A DNA stretch of 5,637 nt from NCBI GenBank assembly GCA_035539015.1, contig DATLJF010000237.1:1-5637 (forward strand). The letters are read 5' to 3'. The translations under genes and the position numbers were made by a program. The notes below the pieces were generated by a model, which was not told the origin of the DNA, did not search any database, and saw nothing but the letters and a program-made list of their open reading frames with translations. Of the stretch, positions 1-5,103 are shown piece by piece (the stretch's first letter is position 1; each line of letters opens with the position of its first letter). The stretch is from Stenotrophomonas_A sp035539015. Lineage in GTDB: Bacteria; Pseudomonadota; Gammaproteobacteria; Xanthomonadales; Xanthomonadaceae.

Positions 1-365
1 CCGGCGTGGCCGATACCGATGCGGTGAACGTGGGCCAGTTGCAGTCCGGTCTGGACAAGACCCTCAGCAAGGCCAACGGCTACACCGACAGCCGCTTCCA
101 GGAAGTGAAGCAGGACGCCTGGGAAGCACGGCGTGAGGCGCGGGGTAGTGCCGCCGCGGCCATCGCGATGGCGAGCATGCCGCAGGCCTACCTGCCGGGT
201 GCCAGCATGCTGGCGGCCGGGCTCGGCAATCACCAGGGCGAGCAGGCGTTGGCGATCGGCTTGTCCGGCGTCACCGACAACGGTCGCTATGTCTACAAGG
301 CCAACATCGCCGGCAATACCACCGGTGACCTCAGCCTGGGCGTGGGTGCCGGCATCCAGTGGTGA
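1..365 (+). CDS. Trimeric autotransporter adhesin, C-terminal part (5' end outside window)
   Basis: This is the C-terminal end of a type Vc (YadA/Hia-like) surface adhesin; about 120 residues are visible. The frame is open from the window edge, so the GTG at position 6 is an internal valine, not a start. The visible part begins with a DAVNVGQL neck motif, followed by a charged, Ala-rich stalk segment (LDKTLSKANGYTDSRF onward) and then the YadA anchor domain over the last 60 or so residues. The anchor has the small-residue AAGLG stretch and alternating beta-strand pattern, and it ends in GVGAGIQW with a terminal Trp, as expected for a BAM-recognised outer-membrane beta-barrel strand. In this family three copies form one 12-stranded barrel. 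Two stop codons occur in tandem (TGATGA). The lipoprotein gene downstream probably encodes its periplasmic partner. Size and head domains cannot be seen. Confidence 0.93.
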   Translation, partial: GVADTDAVNVGQLQSGLDKTLSKANGYTDSRFQEVKQDAWEARREARGSAAAAIAMASMPQAYLPGASMLAAGLGNHQGEQALAIGLSGVTDNGRYVYKANIAGNTTGDLSLGVGAGIQW

Positions 366-371
366 TGACGA

Positions 372-407
372 CGTCCGGGGAGTGGCACAGCCGCCGCTCC
401 CCGGGCG
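372..407 (+). promoter_or_regulatory. Strong 15-bp stem-loop between the adhesin and the OmpA-like gene
   Basis: Bases 372-386 pair with 393-407 to form a 15-bp stem with two G-U wobbles (374/405 and 383/396) and a 6-base loop (ACAGCC). The core CCGGGGAG/CTCCCCGG is perfect. It begins 6 bases after the adhesin stop and ends 17 bases before the ribosome binding site of the next gene. No T-run follows, so it is not a classical intrinsic terminator. Inference: an mRNA-stabilising or partial-attenuation element that lets adhesin and partner be made in different amounts from one transcript. Confidence 0.55.
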
Positions 408-424
408 AACCAACGCAAGAATTC

Positions 425-430
425 AGGAAA
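425..430 (+). promoter_or_regulatory. Ribosome binding site of the TpgA-like gene
   Basis: AGGAAA lies 7 bases before the ATG at 438 and supports that start. No convincing promoter is seen in the 72-base gap, which fits co-transcription with the adhesin gene. Confidence 0.6.
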
Positions 431-437
431 ACCCCAG

Positions 438-1247
438 ATGAAATACAACAAGCAATGCCTTGTGCTCTTTCTGCTTGCGCCGATCGTGCTGGCAACGGGC
501 TGCACTCGCCACGTCAGCCGCGGACTCACCGCCGAGGGCACGGTTGAGGAAGCGGTATTCCCCGACGAGCGCTACCTGGTGCAAAAGGCCGGCAGCGTGC
601 CAAAGCCTGACCACGTTCGGCTGGTCGCTCCAGGCCTGACCAAGGCGCAACTGCGCGGACTGATCGGCAGCCCGCATTTTCGCGAAGGCTACGGCGCGCG
701 CGAGTGGGACTACCTGTTCCACCTGCAGGCGCCGGATGGCCAGATGCAGCAGTGTCGCTTCAAGGTCGTGTTCGACGACAAATCGCTGGCGCGCAGCTTG
801 TTCTGGGCGCCAACCACTTGCGCGGATTTGCTGGCGGTCGCGCCGGCACCGACGCGGCCAGCCTCTGAGGAACGCAGGGTGTCACTGTCGACCGACACGC
901 TGTTTGCTTACGGCAAATGGTCGACGCGCGATATGACCCGCCATGGCCGCACCCGGGTGGAGCAGGTCGCCGCTGAATTGCGCGGTGCCGATGGGCTGCA
1001 GGTTCAACTGCTTGGCTACACCGACCGCATCGGCACGACCGAGGCCAACCAGCTGCTGTCGCAGCGGCGGGCGGATTCGGTGCGTGAGGTGCTGATCAGT
1101 GCGGGCATCCTTGCGGCGGCGATCGTTGCGCGCGGGCTGGGCGAGAGTGCTTCGGCTGATTGCAGCGAGCGCCTGCCCCGTGCCGAGCAGATCGCCTGCA
1201 TGGCACCGGACCGGCGTGTGGAGATCCTGGCGCAGGGGCAACGCTGA
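438..1247 (+). CDS. OmpA-family / SmpA-OmlA-domain lipoprotein, TpgA-like partner of the trimeric adhesin
   Basis: The product is a 269-residue predicted outer-membrane lipoprotein. A short basic N-terminus and hydrophobic core (residues 8-19) lead to the lipobox ATGC with Cys22; Ala rather than Leu at -3 makes it suboptimal, and the +2 residue is Thr, not the Asp that retains lipoproteins in the inner membrane. Residues about 55-128 resemble the SmpA/OmlA (BamE) fold, including LTKAQLRGLIGSPHF and the WDYLF segment. Residues about 150-266 are an OmpA C-terminal peptidoglycan-binding domain: GYTDRIGT (Asp196) and LSQRRADSV (Arg211) carry the Asp/Arg pair that holds diaminopimelate, at the 15-residue spacing seen in OmpA. 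Cys106/Cys128 and Cys242/Cys254 could form disulfides. The domain pair and position after a trimeric adhesin match TpgA, which ties AtaA to peptidoglycan in Acinetobacter. The family assignment is firm; the TpgA role is inferred. Confidence 0.9.
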   Translation: MKYNKQCLVLFLLAPIVLATGCTRHVSRGLTAEGTVEEAVFPDERYLVQKAGSVPKPDHVRLVAPGLTKAQLRGLIGSPHFREGYGAREWDYLFHLQAPDGQMQQCRFKVVFDDKSLARSLFWAPTTCADLLAVAPAPTRPASEERRVSLSTDTLFAYGKWSTRDMTRHGRTRVEQVAAELRGADGLQVQLLGYTDRIGTTEANQLLSQRRADSVREVLISAGILAAAIVARGLGESASADCSERLPRAEQIACMAPDRRVEILAQGQR

Positions 1248-1265
1248 GGCAGGATAAATGCCTCA
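1245..1265 (+). other. Short perfect hairpin overlapping the lipoprotein stop codon
   Basis: TGAGGCA (1245-1251) and TGCCTCA (1259-1265) form a perfect 7-bp stem with a 7-base A-rich loop. The TGA stop codon is its first three bases. No T-run follows, so termination is uncertain; it may protect the 3' end of the adhesin/lipoprotein transcript. Confidence 0.35.
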
Positions 1266-1333
1266 CCGCGCCGATCCTGGAATCTCGGTGGCGGCCTGGT
1301 CCCGCGGGCGCGAGCGAAGCGTTTTTCCCCGCA

Positions 1334-1353
1334 TCGCGGTAACCTTTCCGCGA
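1334..1353 (+). other. Small stem-loop upstream of tsaB
   Basis: TCGCGG (1334-1339) and CCGCGA (1348-1353) can form a 6-bp stem with an 8-base loop, 18 bases before the tsaB ATG. This sits inside the 124-base gap 1248-1371, in which I see no clear sigma70 promoter and no Shine-Dalgarno sequence for tsaB. The T5 run at 1322-1326 is preceded only by a 3-bp stem, so it is not called a terminator. Confidence 0.25.
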
Positions 1354-1371
1354 CGCCGCCGCTGAACCTCC

Positions 1372-2082
1372 ATGAACGTCCTCGCCTTCGAAACCTCCAC
1401 CGAAGCCTGCTCCGTCGCGTTGTACACCCAGCACGGTGTGATCGAGCGCTTCGAATTGGCGCCGCGCCGCCATGCCGAGCTTGCCCTGCCTTGGGCGGAA
1501 CAATTGCTCGCCGAGGCCGGCCTGGCGCGTAGCCAGCTCGACGCGATTGCGGTGGGACGTGGGCCGGGCGCCTTCACCGGCGTGCGCCTGGCGATCGGCA
1601 TTGCGCAGGGCATCGCCCTGGCCCTGGACCTGCCGGTGGTGCCCGTGTCCACGCTGCGTGCGCTGGCCTTGCGCGCGCCGGCCGAGGCAGAAAAAGTAAT
1701 GGCCTGTATCGATGCGCGCATGGGCGAGGTCTACGCGGCCACTTACGCGCGCCAAGGTGGGGCGTGGCAGGCGCTATCCGAGGAAGTCGTGCTTGCGCCC
1801 GATGCCTATGCCTTGCCGGACGCCGCTGATGATTGGCATGCCGTCGGCACGGGCCTGGCCGCGGCCGAAGGCGTGTTGGCGCAGCGGCTGGCAGTGCAGT
1901 TGCGCACCATTGATGCCACCGCGCTGCCGCATGCGGCGGATCTGCTGGCCTTGGCGCTGCCGGCACTGGCGCGCCGTGAAGCTATTGCGGCGGACAAGCT
2001 GGAACCGGCCTACCTGCGCAACAACGTGGCGCTGACCCTGGTCGAGCAGCAGGCGGCGAAGAAGGCGAAGGCGGAAATGTAG
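1372..2082 (+). CDS. tsaB: tRNA threonylcarbamoyladenosine biosynthesis protein TsaB (YeaZ)
   Basis: TsaB is the scaffold partner of TsaD in the cytoplasmic complex that transfers the threonylcarbamoyl group to A37 of tRNAs reading ANN codons (t6A); it lacks catalytic activity itself. The 236-residue length is normal for the family (E. coli YeaZ is about 231). The N-terminus LAFETSTEACSVAL is the ASKHA-fold signature, RRHAELALP (residues 32-40) matches the family's RxHSExLLP-like segment, VGRGPGAFTGVRLAIG (61-76) is the most conserved TsaB block, and CIDARMGEVYAA (112-123) follows as expected. The C-terminus ends with the usual EPAYLRNNVA. The ATG at 1372 gives the canonical N-terminus even though no ribosome binding site precedes it. 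It stands alone here, facing tonB convergently, and has no functional link to the adhesin genes upstream. Confidence 0.96.
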   Translation: MNVLAFETSTEACSVALYTQHGVIERFELAPRRHAELALPWAEQLLAEAGLARSQLDAIAVGRGPGAFTGVRLAIGIAQGIALALDLPVVPVSTLRALALRAPAEAEKVMACIDARMGEVYAATYARQGGAWQALSEEVVLAPDAYALPDAADDWHAVGTGLAAAEGVLAQRLAVQLRTIDATALPHAADLLALALPALARREAIAADKLEPAYLRNNVALTLVEQQAAKKAKAEM

Positions 2083-2102
2083 TTGGCCGCGGGCTGTGGG
2101 TG

Positions 2103-2159
2103 TCGGGGCTGAAGCCCCTCCTACAAGAGCGGACCCTGTAGGAGGGGCTTCAGCCCCGA
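2103..2159. repeat. REP-type inverted repeat pair (BIME-like), GTAG-headed
   Basis: Positions 2103-2125 and 2137-2159 are a perfect 23-bp inverted repeat separated by 11 bases. Each arm has the form of a REP unit: a GTAG head followed by an internal palindrome, GGGGCT/AGCCCC, at 2105-2118 and 2144-2157. The sequence GTAGGAGGGGCTTCAGCCCC reads on the plus strand from 2138. The element fills the 81-base gap between the convergent tsaB and tonB genes. GTAG REPs mobilised by RAYT-type transposases are known in Stenotrophomonas and relatives. It may also block read-through in both directions, but neither side has a T-tract. Confidence 0.85.
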
Positions 2160-2163
2160 GCTT

Positions 2164-3063
2164 TCAGCGGTCGTCGCGCAACTCGCCATTGGGCAGGAAC
2201 AGCCAGGTCCGCGTCACTTCCAGGATGTCCACCCCATCATCCGAATGCGGTAGCGGCGGGAACGGCTTGGCCAGTTCCACCACCCGCAGCGCCGCCGCGT
2301 CCAGCACCGGGATGCCGCTGGACACCAGCACCCGGCTGCTTTCGACGCTGCCGTCGCGGCGCACGCCCACGGCGACCACCACCCGGCCCGACAACCGGCG
2401 CTGCCGCGCTTCGTCCGGATAGTTGAGGTTGCCGACGCGCTCGGCGCGGTCCACCCATGCCCGCAGGTAGTTGGCATACGCGTATTCGCGGGTGCTGGCC
2501 GAAACAAACTTGCGGTTCGGGCGTTTGGCGTATTGCTCCGAGCGCAGGTGGACCTCGGCCGCCAGGCGCGCCATCTCGGCATCGCGTTGTTCGCGCGCGG
2601 CATCGGCGGCGCTTTGCGGTCGCTGTACCTCCGGATTGGGCTGCTGCGGCGGCAGCGGTTCCTCGCCACGGCGGCTGGCGACCACGCGGGTTTCGGGCGG
2701 CGGCGTGGCGGCGGCATGTCGGGCCTGTACCGGCACCGGCGCCAGACCAGTGCGCGGCTGCGGCACCAGGCCGGGTTGGCTGTCGCGCGGACGCGCGGCC
2801 TTGTCGTGGTCGCCGCCGCCCTGCTGGTTGGCCTGGGCGAGGAAGTCGGCCTGCTTGGGCGTCAGCGGCGTACTGGTCTGGCTGAAGATCACGTCCAGGG
2901 TCGGCACCAGCGGCGCTTCGTCGCTGACCGCGAAGCCCACGCCCAGGATCAACAGCCCGTGCACGATCAGCGACAGCACCAGGGTCGCGGTCAGCCGCTG
3001 GTTCTCGGCCTCGCGCCCGGCCGGGCCGCCGGGCGGGCGGCCGGCGCTCATCGTCGCGCTCAT
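2164..3063 (-). CDS. tonB: TonB-family energy transducer (TonB3-like), adjacent to gshB and pilGHI
   Basis: The product is a 299-residue inner-membrane protein reaching across the periplasm. A short cytoplasmic N-terminus is followed by one membrane helix (about residues 24-46) containing SLIVH, that is the Ser31-xxx-His35 motif by which TonB senses ExbB/ExbD. Next come a conserved ADFLAQANQQGGG stretch (72-84), a moderately Pro-rich spacer (about 97-150), a charged, probably helical segment (151-180), and a TonB C-terminal domain (about 205-295) with NYPDEARQRRLSGRV and VRRDGSVESSRVL. The start is set by the ATGA overlap with the gshB stop; a second ATG four codons later (at 3051) would shorten it to 295 residues. 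No exbB/exbD lies nearby. The P. aeruginosa gene in the same place, tonB3, is needed for twitching and pilus assembly rather than iron uptake, so a role in pilus function is plausible here but inferred. Confidence 0.93.
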   Translation of the reverse strand: MSATMSAGRPPGGPAGREAENQRLTATLVLSLIVHGLLILGVGFAVSDEAPLVPTLDVIFSQTSTPLTPKQADFLAQANQQGGGDHDKAARPRDSQPGLVPQPRTGLAPVPVQARHAAATPPPETRVVASRRGEEPLPPQQPNPEVQRPQSAADAAREQRDAEMARLAAEVHLRSEQYAKRPNRKFVSASTREYAYANYLRAWVDRAERVGNLNYPDEARQRRLSGRVVVAVGVRRDGSVESSRVLVSSGIPVLDAAALRVVELAKPFPPLPHSDDGVDILEVTRTWLFLPNGELRDDR

Positions 3064-4031
3064 CGGGCGGTGACGGGCGCCGCTGCGGCCAGTCCGGCCT
3101 CGAGCGCGTCGAACAGCTGGCCGCAAATGTTCAGGCCGTACTGCGCATCGAGCTCGCGCGCGCAGGTCGGGCTGGTGACGTTGACCTCGGTCAGGTAGTC
3201 GCCGATCACGTCCAGGCCGACAAAGCGCATGCCGCGGCGCTTCATTTCCGGCCCGACCTGGGCGGCGATCCAGCGGTCGCGCTCGCTCAGCGGCCGGCCT
3301 TCGCCACGGCCGCCGGCGGCCAGGTTGCCGCGGAACTCGTCGCCCTGCGGGATGCGCGCCAGGCAGTAGTCCACCGGCACGCCGTCGATCAGCAGGATGC
3401 GCTTGTCGCCTGCGCTGATGTCGGGAATGAAGCGCTGCGCCATGGCCAGCTTGCGGTCGCCATCGGTCAGGGTTTCCAGGATCACGTTGAGGTTCGGGTC
3501 GCCCTGGCCGCTGCGGAAGATCGAGCGCCCCCCCATGCCGTCCAGCGGCTTGAGCACGACCTGGCCGTGCTCGGCAGCAAAGGCCTTGAGCAACTTCGCA
3601 TCGCGGCTGACCAGGGTCGGCGGGCAGCATTGCGGGAACAGTTGCGCGGCCAGCTTCTCGTTGAAGTCGCGCAGGCCCTGCGGGTCGTTGACGATCAGCG
3701 CGCCGGCTTGCTGGGCGATGCCTAGGATATGGGTGTCGTAAATGTATTCAGGATCCACCGGCGGATCCTTGCGCATCAGCACCACCTGGCCGGGGCCAAA
3801 GGCTGCTTCGGCGAACTCGCCCAGGGTGAACCAGCTGGCCTTGTCCTCGCGCACCTGCAGCGGCGCGACCGTGGCCACCGCCACGCCGCCACGCAGGGCC
3901 AGGCCGCCGGGGCGCACGTAGTGCAGGCGGTGGCCGCGGCGCTGGGCTTCCAGCAGCATCGCGAACGTGGTGTCCTTGGCGATCTTGATGTGGTCGATGG
4001 GGTCCATCACCACGATGACGTCTAACGGCAT
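3060..4031 (-). CDS. gshB: Glutathione synthetase, ATP-grasp type
   Basis: GshB makes glutathione from gamma-glutamylcysteine, glycine and ATP in the cytoplasm. The 323-residue protein is full length (E. coli 316). Family landmarks appear in order: MDPIDHIKIAKDTTFAML (9-26), MRKDPPVDPEYIY (86-98), NDPQGLRDFNEKL (115-127), the nucleotide loop KPLDGMGGRSIFR (161-173), DKRILLIDG (209-217), PQGDEFRGNLAAGGRGE (228-244), and the metal-binding end GLDVIGDYLTEVNVTSPT (272-289) with Glu282 and Asn284. The ATG at 4031 is the only start in frame before an upstream stop, and it lacks a clear Shine-Dalgarno sequence. The tonB gene begins within its stop codon, which implies one transcript and translational coupling. 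It is divergent from pilG. Confidence 0.97.
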   Translation of the reverse strand: MPLDVIVVMDPIDHIKIAKDTTFAMLLEAQRRGHRLHYVRPGGLALRGGVAVATVAPLQVREDKASWFTLGEFAEAAFGPGQVVLMRKDPPVDPEYIYDTHILGIAQQAGALIVNDPQGLRDFNEKLAAQLFPQCCPPTLVSRDAKLLKAFAAEHGQVVLKPLDGMGGRSIFRSGQGDPNLNVILETLTDGDRKLAMAQRFIPDISAGDKRILLIDGVPVDYCLARIPQGDEFRGNLAAGGRGEGRPLSERDRWIAAQVGPEMKRRGMRFVGLDVIGDYLTEVNVTSPTCARELDAQYGLNICGQLFDALEAGLAAAAPVTAR

Positions 4032-4118
4032 GGCAAAACCCGGGGGCGCGACGGCGGGAACTGGCCGACGATGTTAACGGTTTGCCGCCCCGGCGCGGAG
4101 CACGGCGGCGGGACGGAT

Positions 4119-4134
4119 TGGCACAACTTTCGCA
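4119..4134 (+). promoter_or_regulatory. Candidate sigma54 (RpoN) promoter toward pilG
   Basis: TGGCAC (4119-4124) matches the -24 element fully, and TCGCA (4130-4134) matches the -12 element TTGCA except at one base. The invariant GG (4120-4121) and GC (4132-4133) are exactly 10 bases apart. Transcription would start near 4145, leaving a leader of about 178 bases before pilG. Such matches can occur by chance in GC-rich DNA. Confidence 0.35.
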
Positions 4135-4233
4135 TGTCGGCGGACAACGCCCGGGATTTGCGCAAAACTGCGATCCAGTTCCATCGATACGCGCTCATTC
4201 CCGTGCGACATTGCTGGGCCCGCATCGCCGCGC

Positions 4234-4262
4234 TTGACAGTATCGGCGGGTACTGGGATATA
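4234..4262 (+). promoter_or_regulatory. Sigma70-like promoter for the pilGHI operon
   Basis: A perfect TTGACA -35 (4234-4239) is followed after 17 bases by GATATA (4257-4262), preceded by an extended -10 TGG (4254-4256). An alternative -10, TATACA (4259-4264), would give 19-base spacing. The predicted start is near 4269, about 54 bases before the pilG ATG. Elsewhere in the 291-base gap 4032-4322 I see a 10-bp palindrome, TTTGCGCAAA (4157-4166), and only a poor minus-strand -10 (TAACAT, 4076-4071) for gshB. Confidence 0.6.
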
Positions 4263-4310
4263 CATGACGTTTCGCAGTGCCGCCGGAGTGGATGAAGCGG
4301 CGCGCGTCCC

Positions 4311-4315
4311 GGGGA
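4311..4315 (+). promoter_or_regulatory. Ribosome binding site of pilG
   Basis: GGGGA at 7 bases before the ATG at 4323 supports that start. It is one of the two clearest Shine-Dalgarno sequences in the window, the other belonging to pilH. Confidence 0.65.
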
Positions 4316-4322
4316 AATTGGA

Positions 4323-4724
4323 ATGACTGAAAACATTGCCGCGGGCGGGGAGCTCGCAGGTTTGAGGGTGATGGTCATCGATGACTCGAAGACCATTCGC
4401 CGAACCGCCGAAACCTTGCTCAAGCGCGAGGGCTGTGAAGTCGTCACCGCGACCGACGGCTTCGAAGCCCTGGCCAAGATCGCCGACCAGCAGCCGCAGA
4501 TCATCTTCGTGGACATCATGATGCCGCGCCTGGATGGCTACCAGACCTGCGCGTTGATCAAGGGCAACCAGCTTTTCAAGTCGACGCCGGTGATCATGCT
4601 GTCCTCCAAGGACGGCCTGTTCGACAAGGCGCGCGGCCGTATCGTGGGCTCGGAGCAGTACCTGACCAAGCCCTTCACCCGTGAAGAACTGCTGAGCGCC
4701 ATCCGCACATACGTCAACGCCTGA
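4323..4724 (+). CDS. pilG: Twitching motility response regulator PilG
   Basis: PilG is a stand-alone CheY-like receiver of the Chp/Pil chemosensory system, phosphorylated by ChpA/PilL and promoting pilus extension and cAMP signalling. The 133-residue protein is a single receiver domain with a short N-terminal extension of about 13 residues before LRVMVIDDSKTIRR. Active-site residues are present: the acidic pair Asp20-Asp21, the phosphoacceptor Asp64 (in FVDIMMPRLDG), the switch Ser94 (in VIMLSSKDGLFDKARG) and Lys116 (in YLTKPF). The KDGLFDKARGRIVGSEQYLTKPF region is characteristic of PilG as opposed to general CheY proteins. No output domain follows. It heads the operon, divergent from gshB, with 16 bases to pilH. 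The same gshB-pilG neighbourhood occurs in Pseudomonas. Confidence 0.96.
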   Translation: MTENIAAGGELAGLRVMVIDDSKTIRRTAETLLKREGCEVVTATDGFEALAKIADQQPQIIFVDIMMPRLDGYQTCALIKGNQLFKSTPVIMLSSKDGLFDKARGRIVGSEQYLTKPFTREELLSAIRTYVNA

Positions 4725-4727
4725 CCA

Positions 4728-4733
4728 GGGGGA
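4728..4733 (+). promoter_or_regulatory. Ribosome binding site of pilH
   Basis: GGGGGA lies 7 bases before the ATG at 4741, in the 16-base gap after pilG. It indicates independent, efficient initiation of pilH rather than coupling to pilG. Confidence 0.6.
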
Positions 4734-4740
4734 AGGGCAC

Positions 4741-5103
4741 ATGGCAAAAATTCTGCTGATCGAAGACTCACCGACCGACCGGGCGGTCTTCAGCCAGTGG
4801 CTGGAGAAAGCCGGCCACGAAGTCGTCGCCACCGACAACGCCGAAGAAGGGCTGGCCCTGGCCAAGGGCCAGGCACCGGACCTGGTGTTGATGGACGTGG
4901 TGCTGCCGGGCATGAGCGGTTTCCAGGCCACCCGCGCGATGTCGCGCGACGAAGCCACCAAGCACATCCCGGTGCTGATCGTCAGCACCAAGGGCATGGA
5001 AACCGACAAGGCCTGGGGCTTGCGCCAGGGCGCGGCCGACTACATCGTCAAGCCGCCGCGCGAGGAAGACCTGCTCGCGCGCATCGCCGAACTGGTGCGC
5101 TGA
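4741..5103 (+). CDS. pilH: Twitching motility response regulator PilH
   Basis: PilH is the second CheY-like receiver of the Chp/Pil system; in Pseudomonas it opposes PilG, acting as a brake or phosphate sink and linked to pilus retraction. The 120-residue protein is one receiver domain with no output domain. Visible residues are the acidic pair Glu8-Asp9 in LLIEDSPTDRAVF, the phosphoacceptor Asp52 in VLMDVVLPGMSGFQATR, the switch Ser82 in LIVSTKGMETDKAWGLRQGA, and Lys104 in YIVKPPREEDL. The STKGMETDKAWGLRQGA and VKPP motifs are typical of PilH and separate it from PilG upstream. Its stop codon overlaps the pilI start by one base (TGATG). Confidence 0.96.
   Translation: MAKILLIEDSPTDRAVFSQWLEKAGHEVVATDNAEEGLALAKGQAPDLVLMDVVLPGMSGFQATRAMSRDEATKHIPVLIVSTKGMETDKAWGLRQGAADYIVKPPREEDLLARIAELVR

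Noticed and set aside
6..365. GTG at position 6 as the start of a small 119-residue outer-membrane gene
   Set aside because: The frame is open to the window edge and the protein begins mid-domain, at the neck and stalk of a trimeric adhesin; it is a truncated large gene.
1309..1326. Intrinsic terminator before the T5 run upstream of tsaB
   Set aside because: Only a 3-bp stem precedes the T-run and the run ends in CCCC; too weak to call.
1096..1755. Minus-strand open frame of 219 codons across the lipoprotein end and tsaB
   Set aside because: It spans two well-supported plus-strand genes and the intergenic gap, and its translation has the Arg/Ala/Gly-rich look of a GC-rich antisense shadow.
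2103..2159. The inverted repeat as a standard Rho-independent terminator or a CRISPR fragment
   Set aside because: There is no T-tract on either side, and a single inverted pair with nested palindromes and GTAG heads fits REP/BIME far better than direct repeats with spacers.
3064..3630. Upstream extension of the tonB frame to give 488 residues
   Set aside because: The extra part lies wholly inside gshB out of frame and has no TonB-like character; the membrane helix sits just after the ATG at 3063.
4071..4295. A 74-codon plus-strand open frame in the gshB/pilG gap, as a leader peptide
   Set aside because: It has no ribosome binding site, overlaps both proposed promoters and has no recognisable domain.
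4074..5009. A 311-codon minus-strand open frame opposite pilG and pilH
   Set aside because: It is antisense to two clear response regulators and crosses their promoter region; codon-bias shadow.
4797..5102. N-terminal extension of PilI to 278 residues
   Set aside because: It overlaps pilH out of frame, is Arg/Gly/His-rich, and the PilI homology starts at the ATG at 5103.
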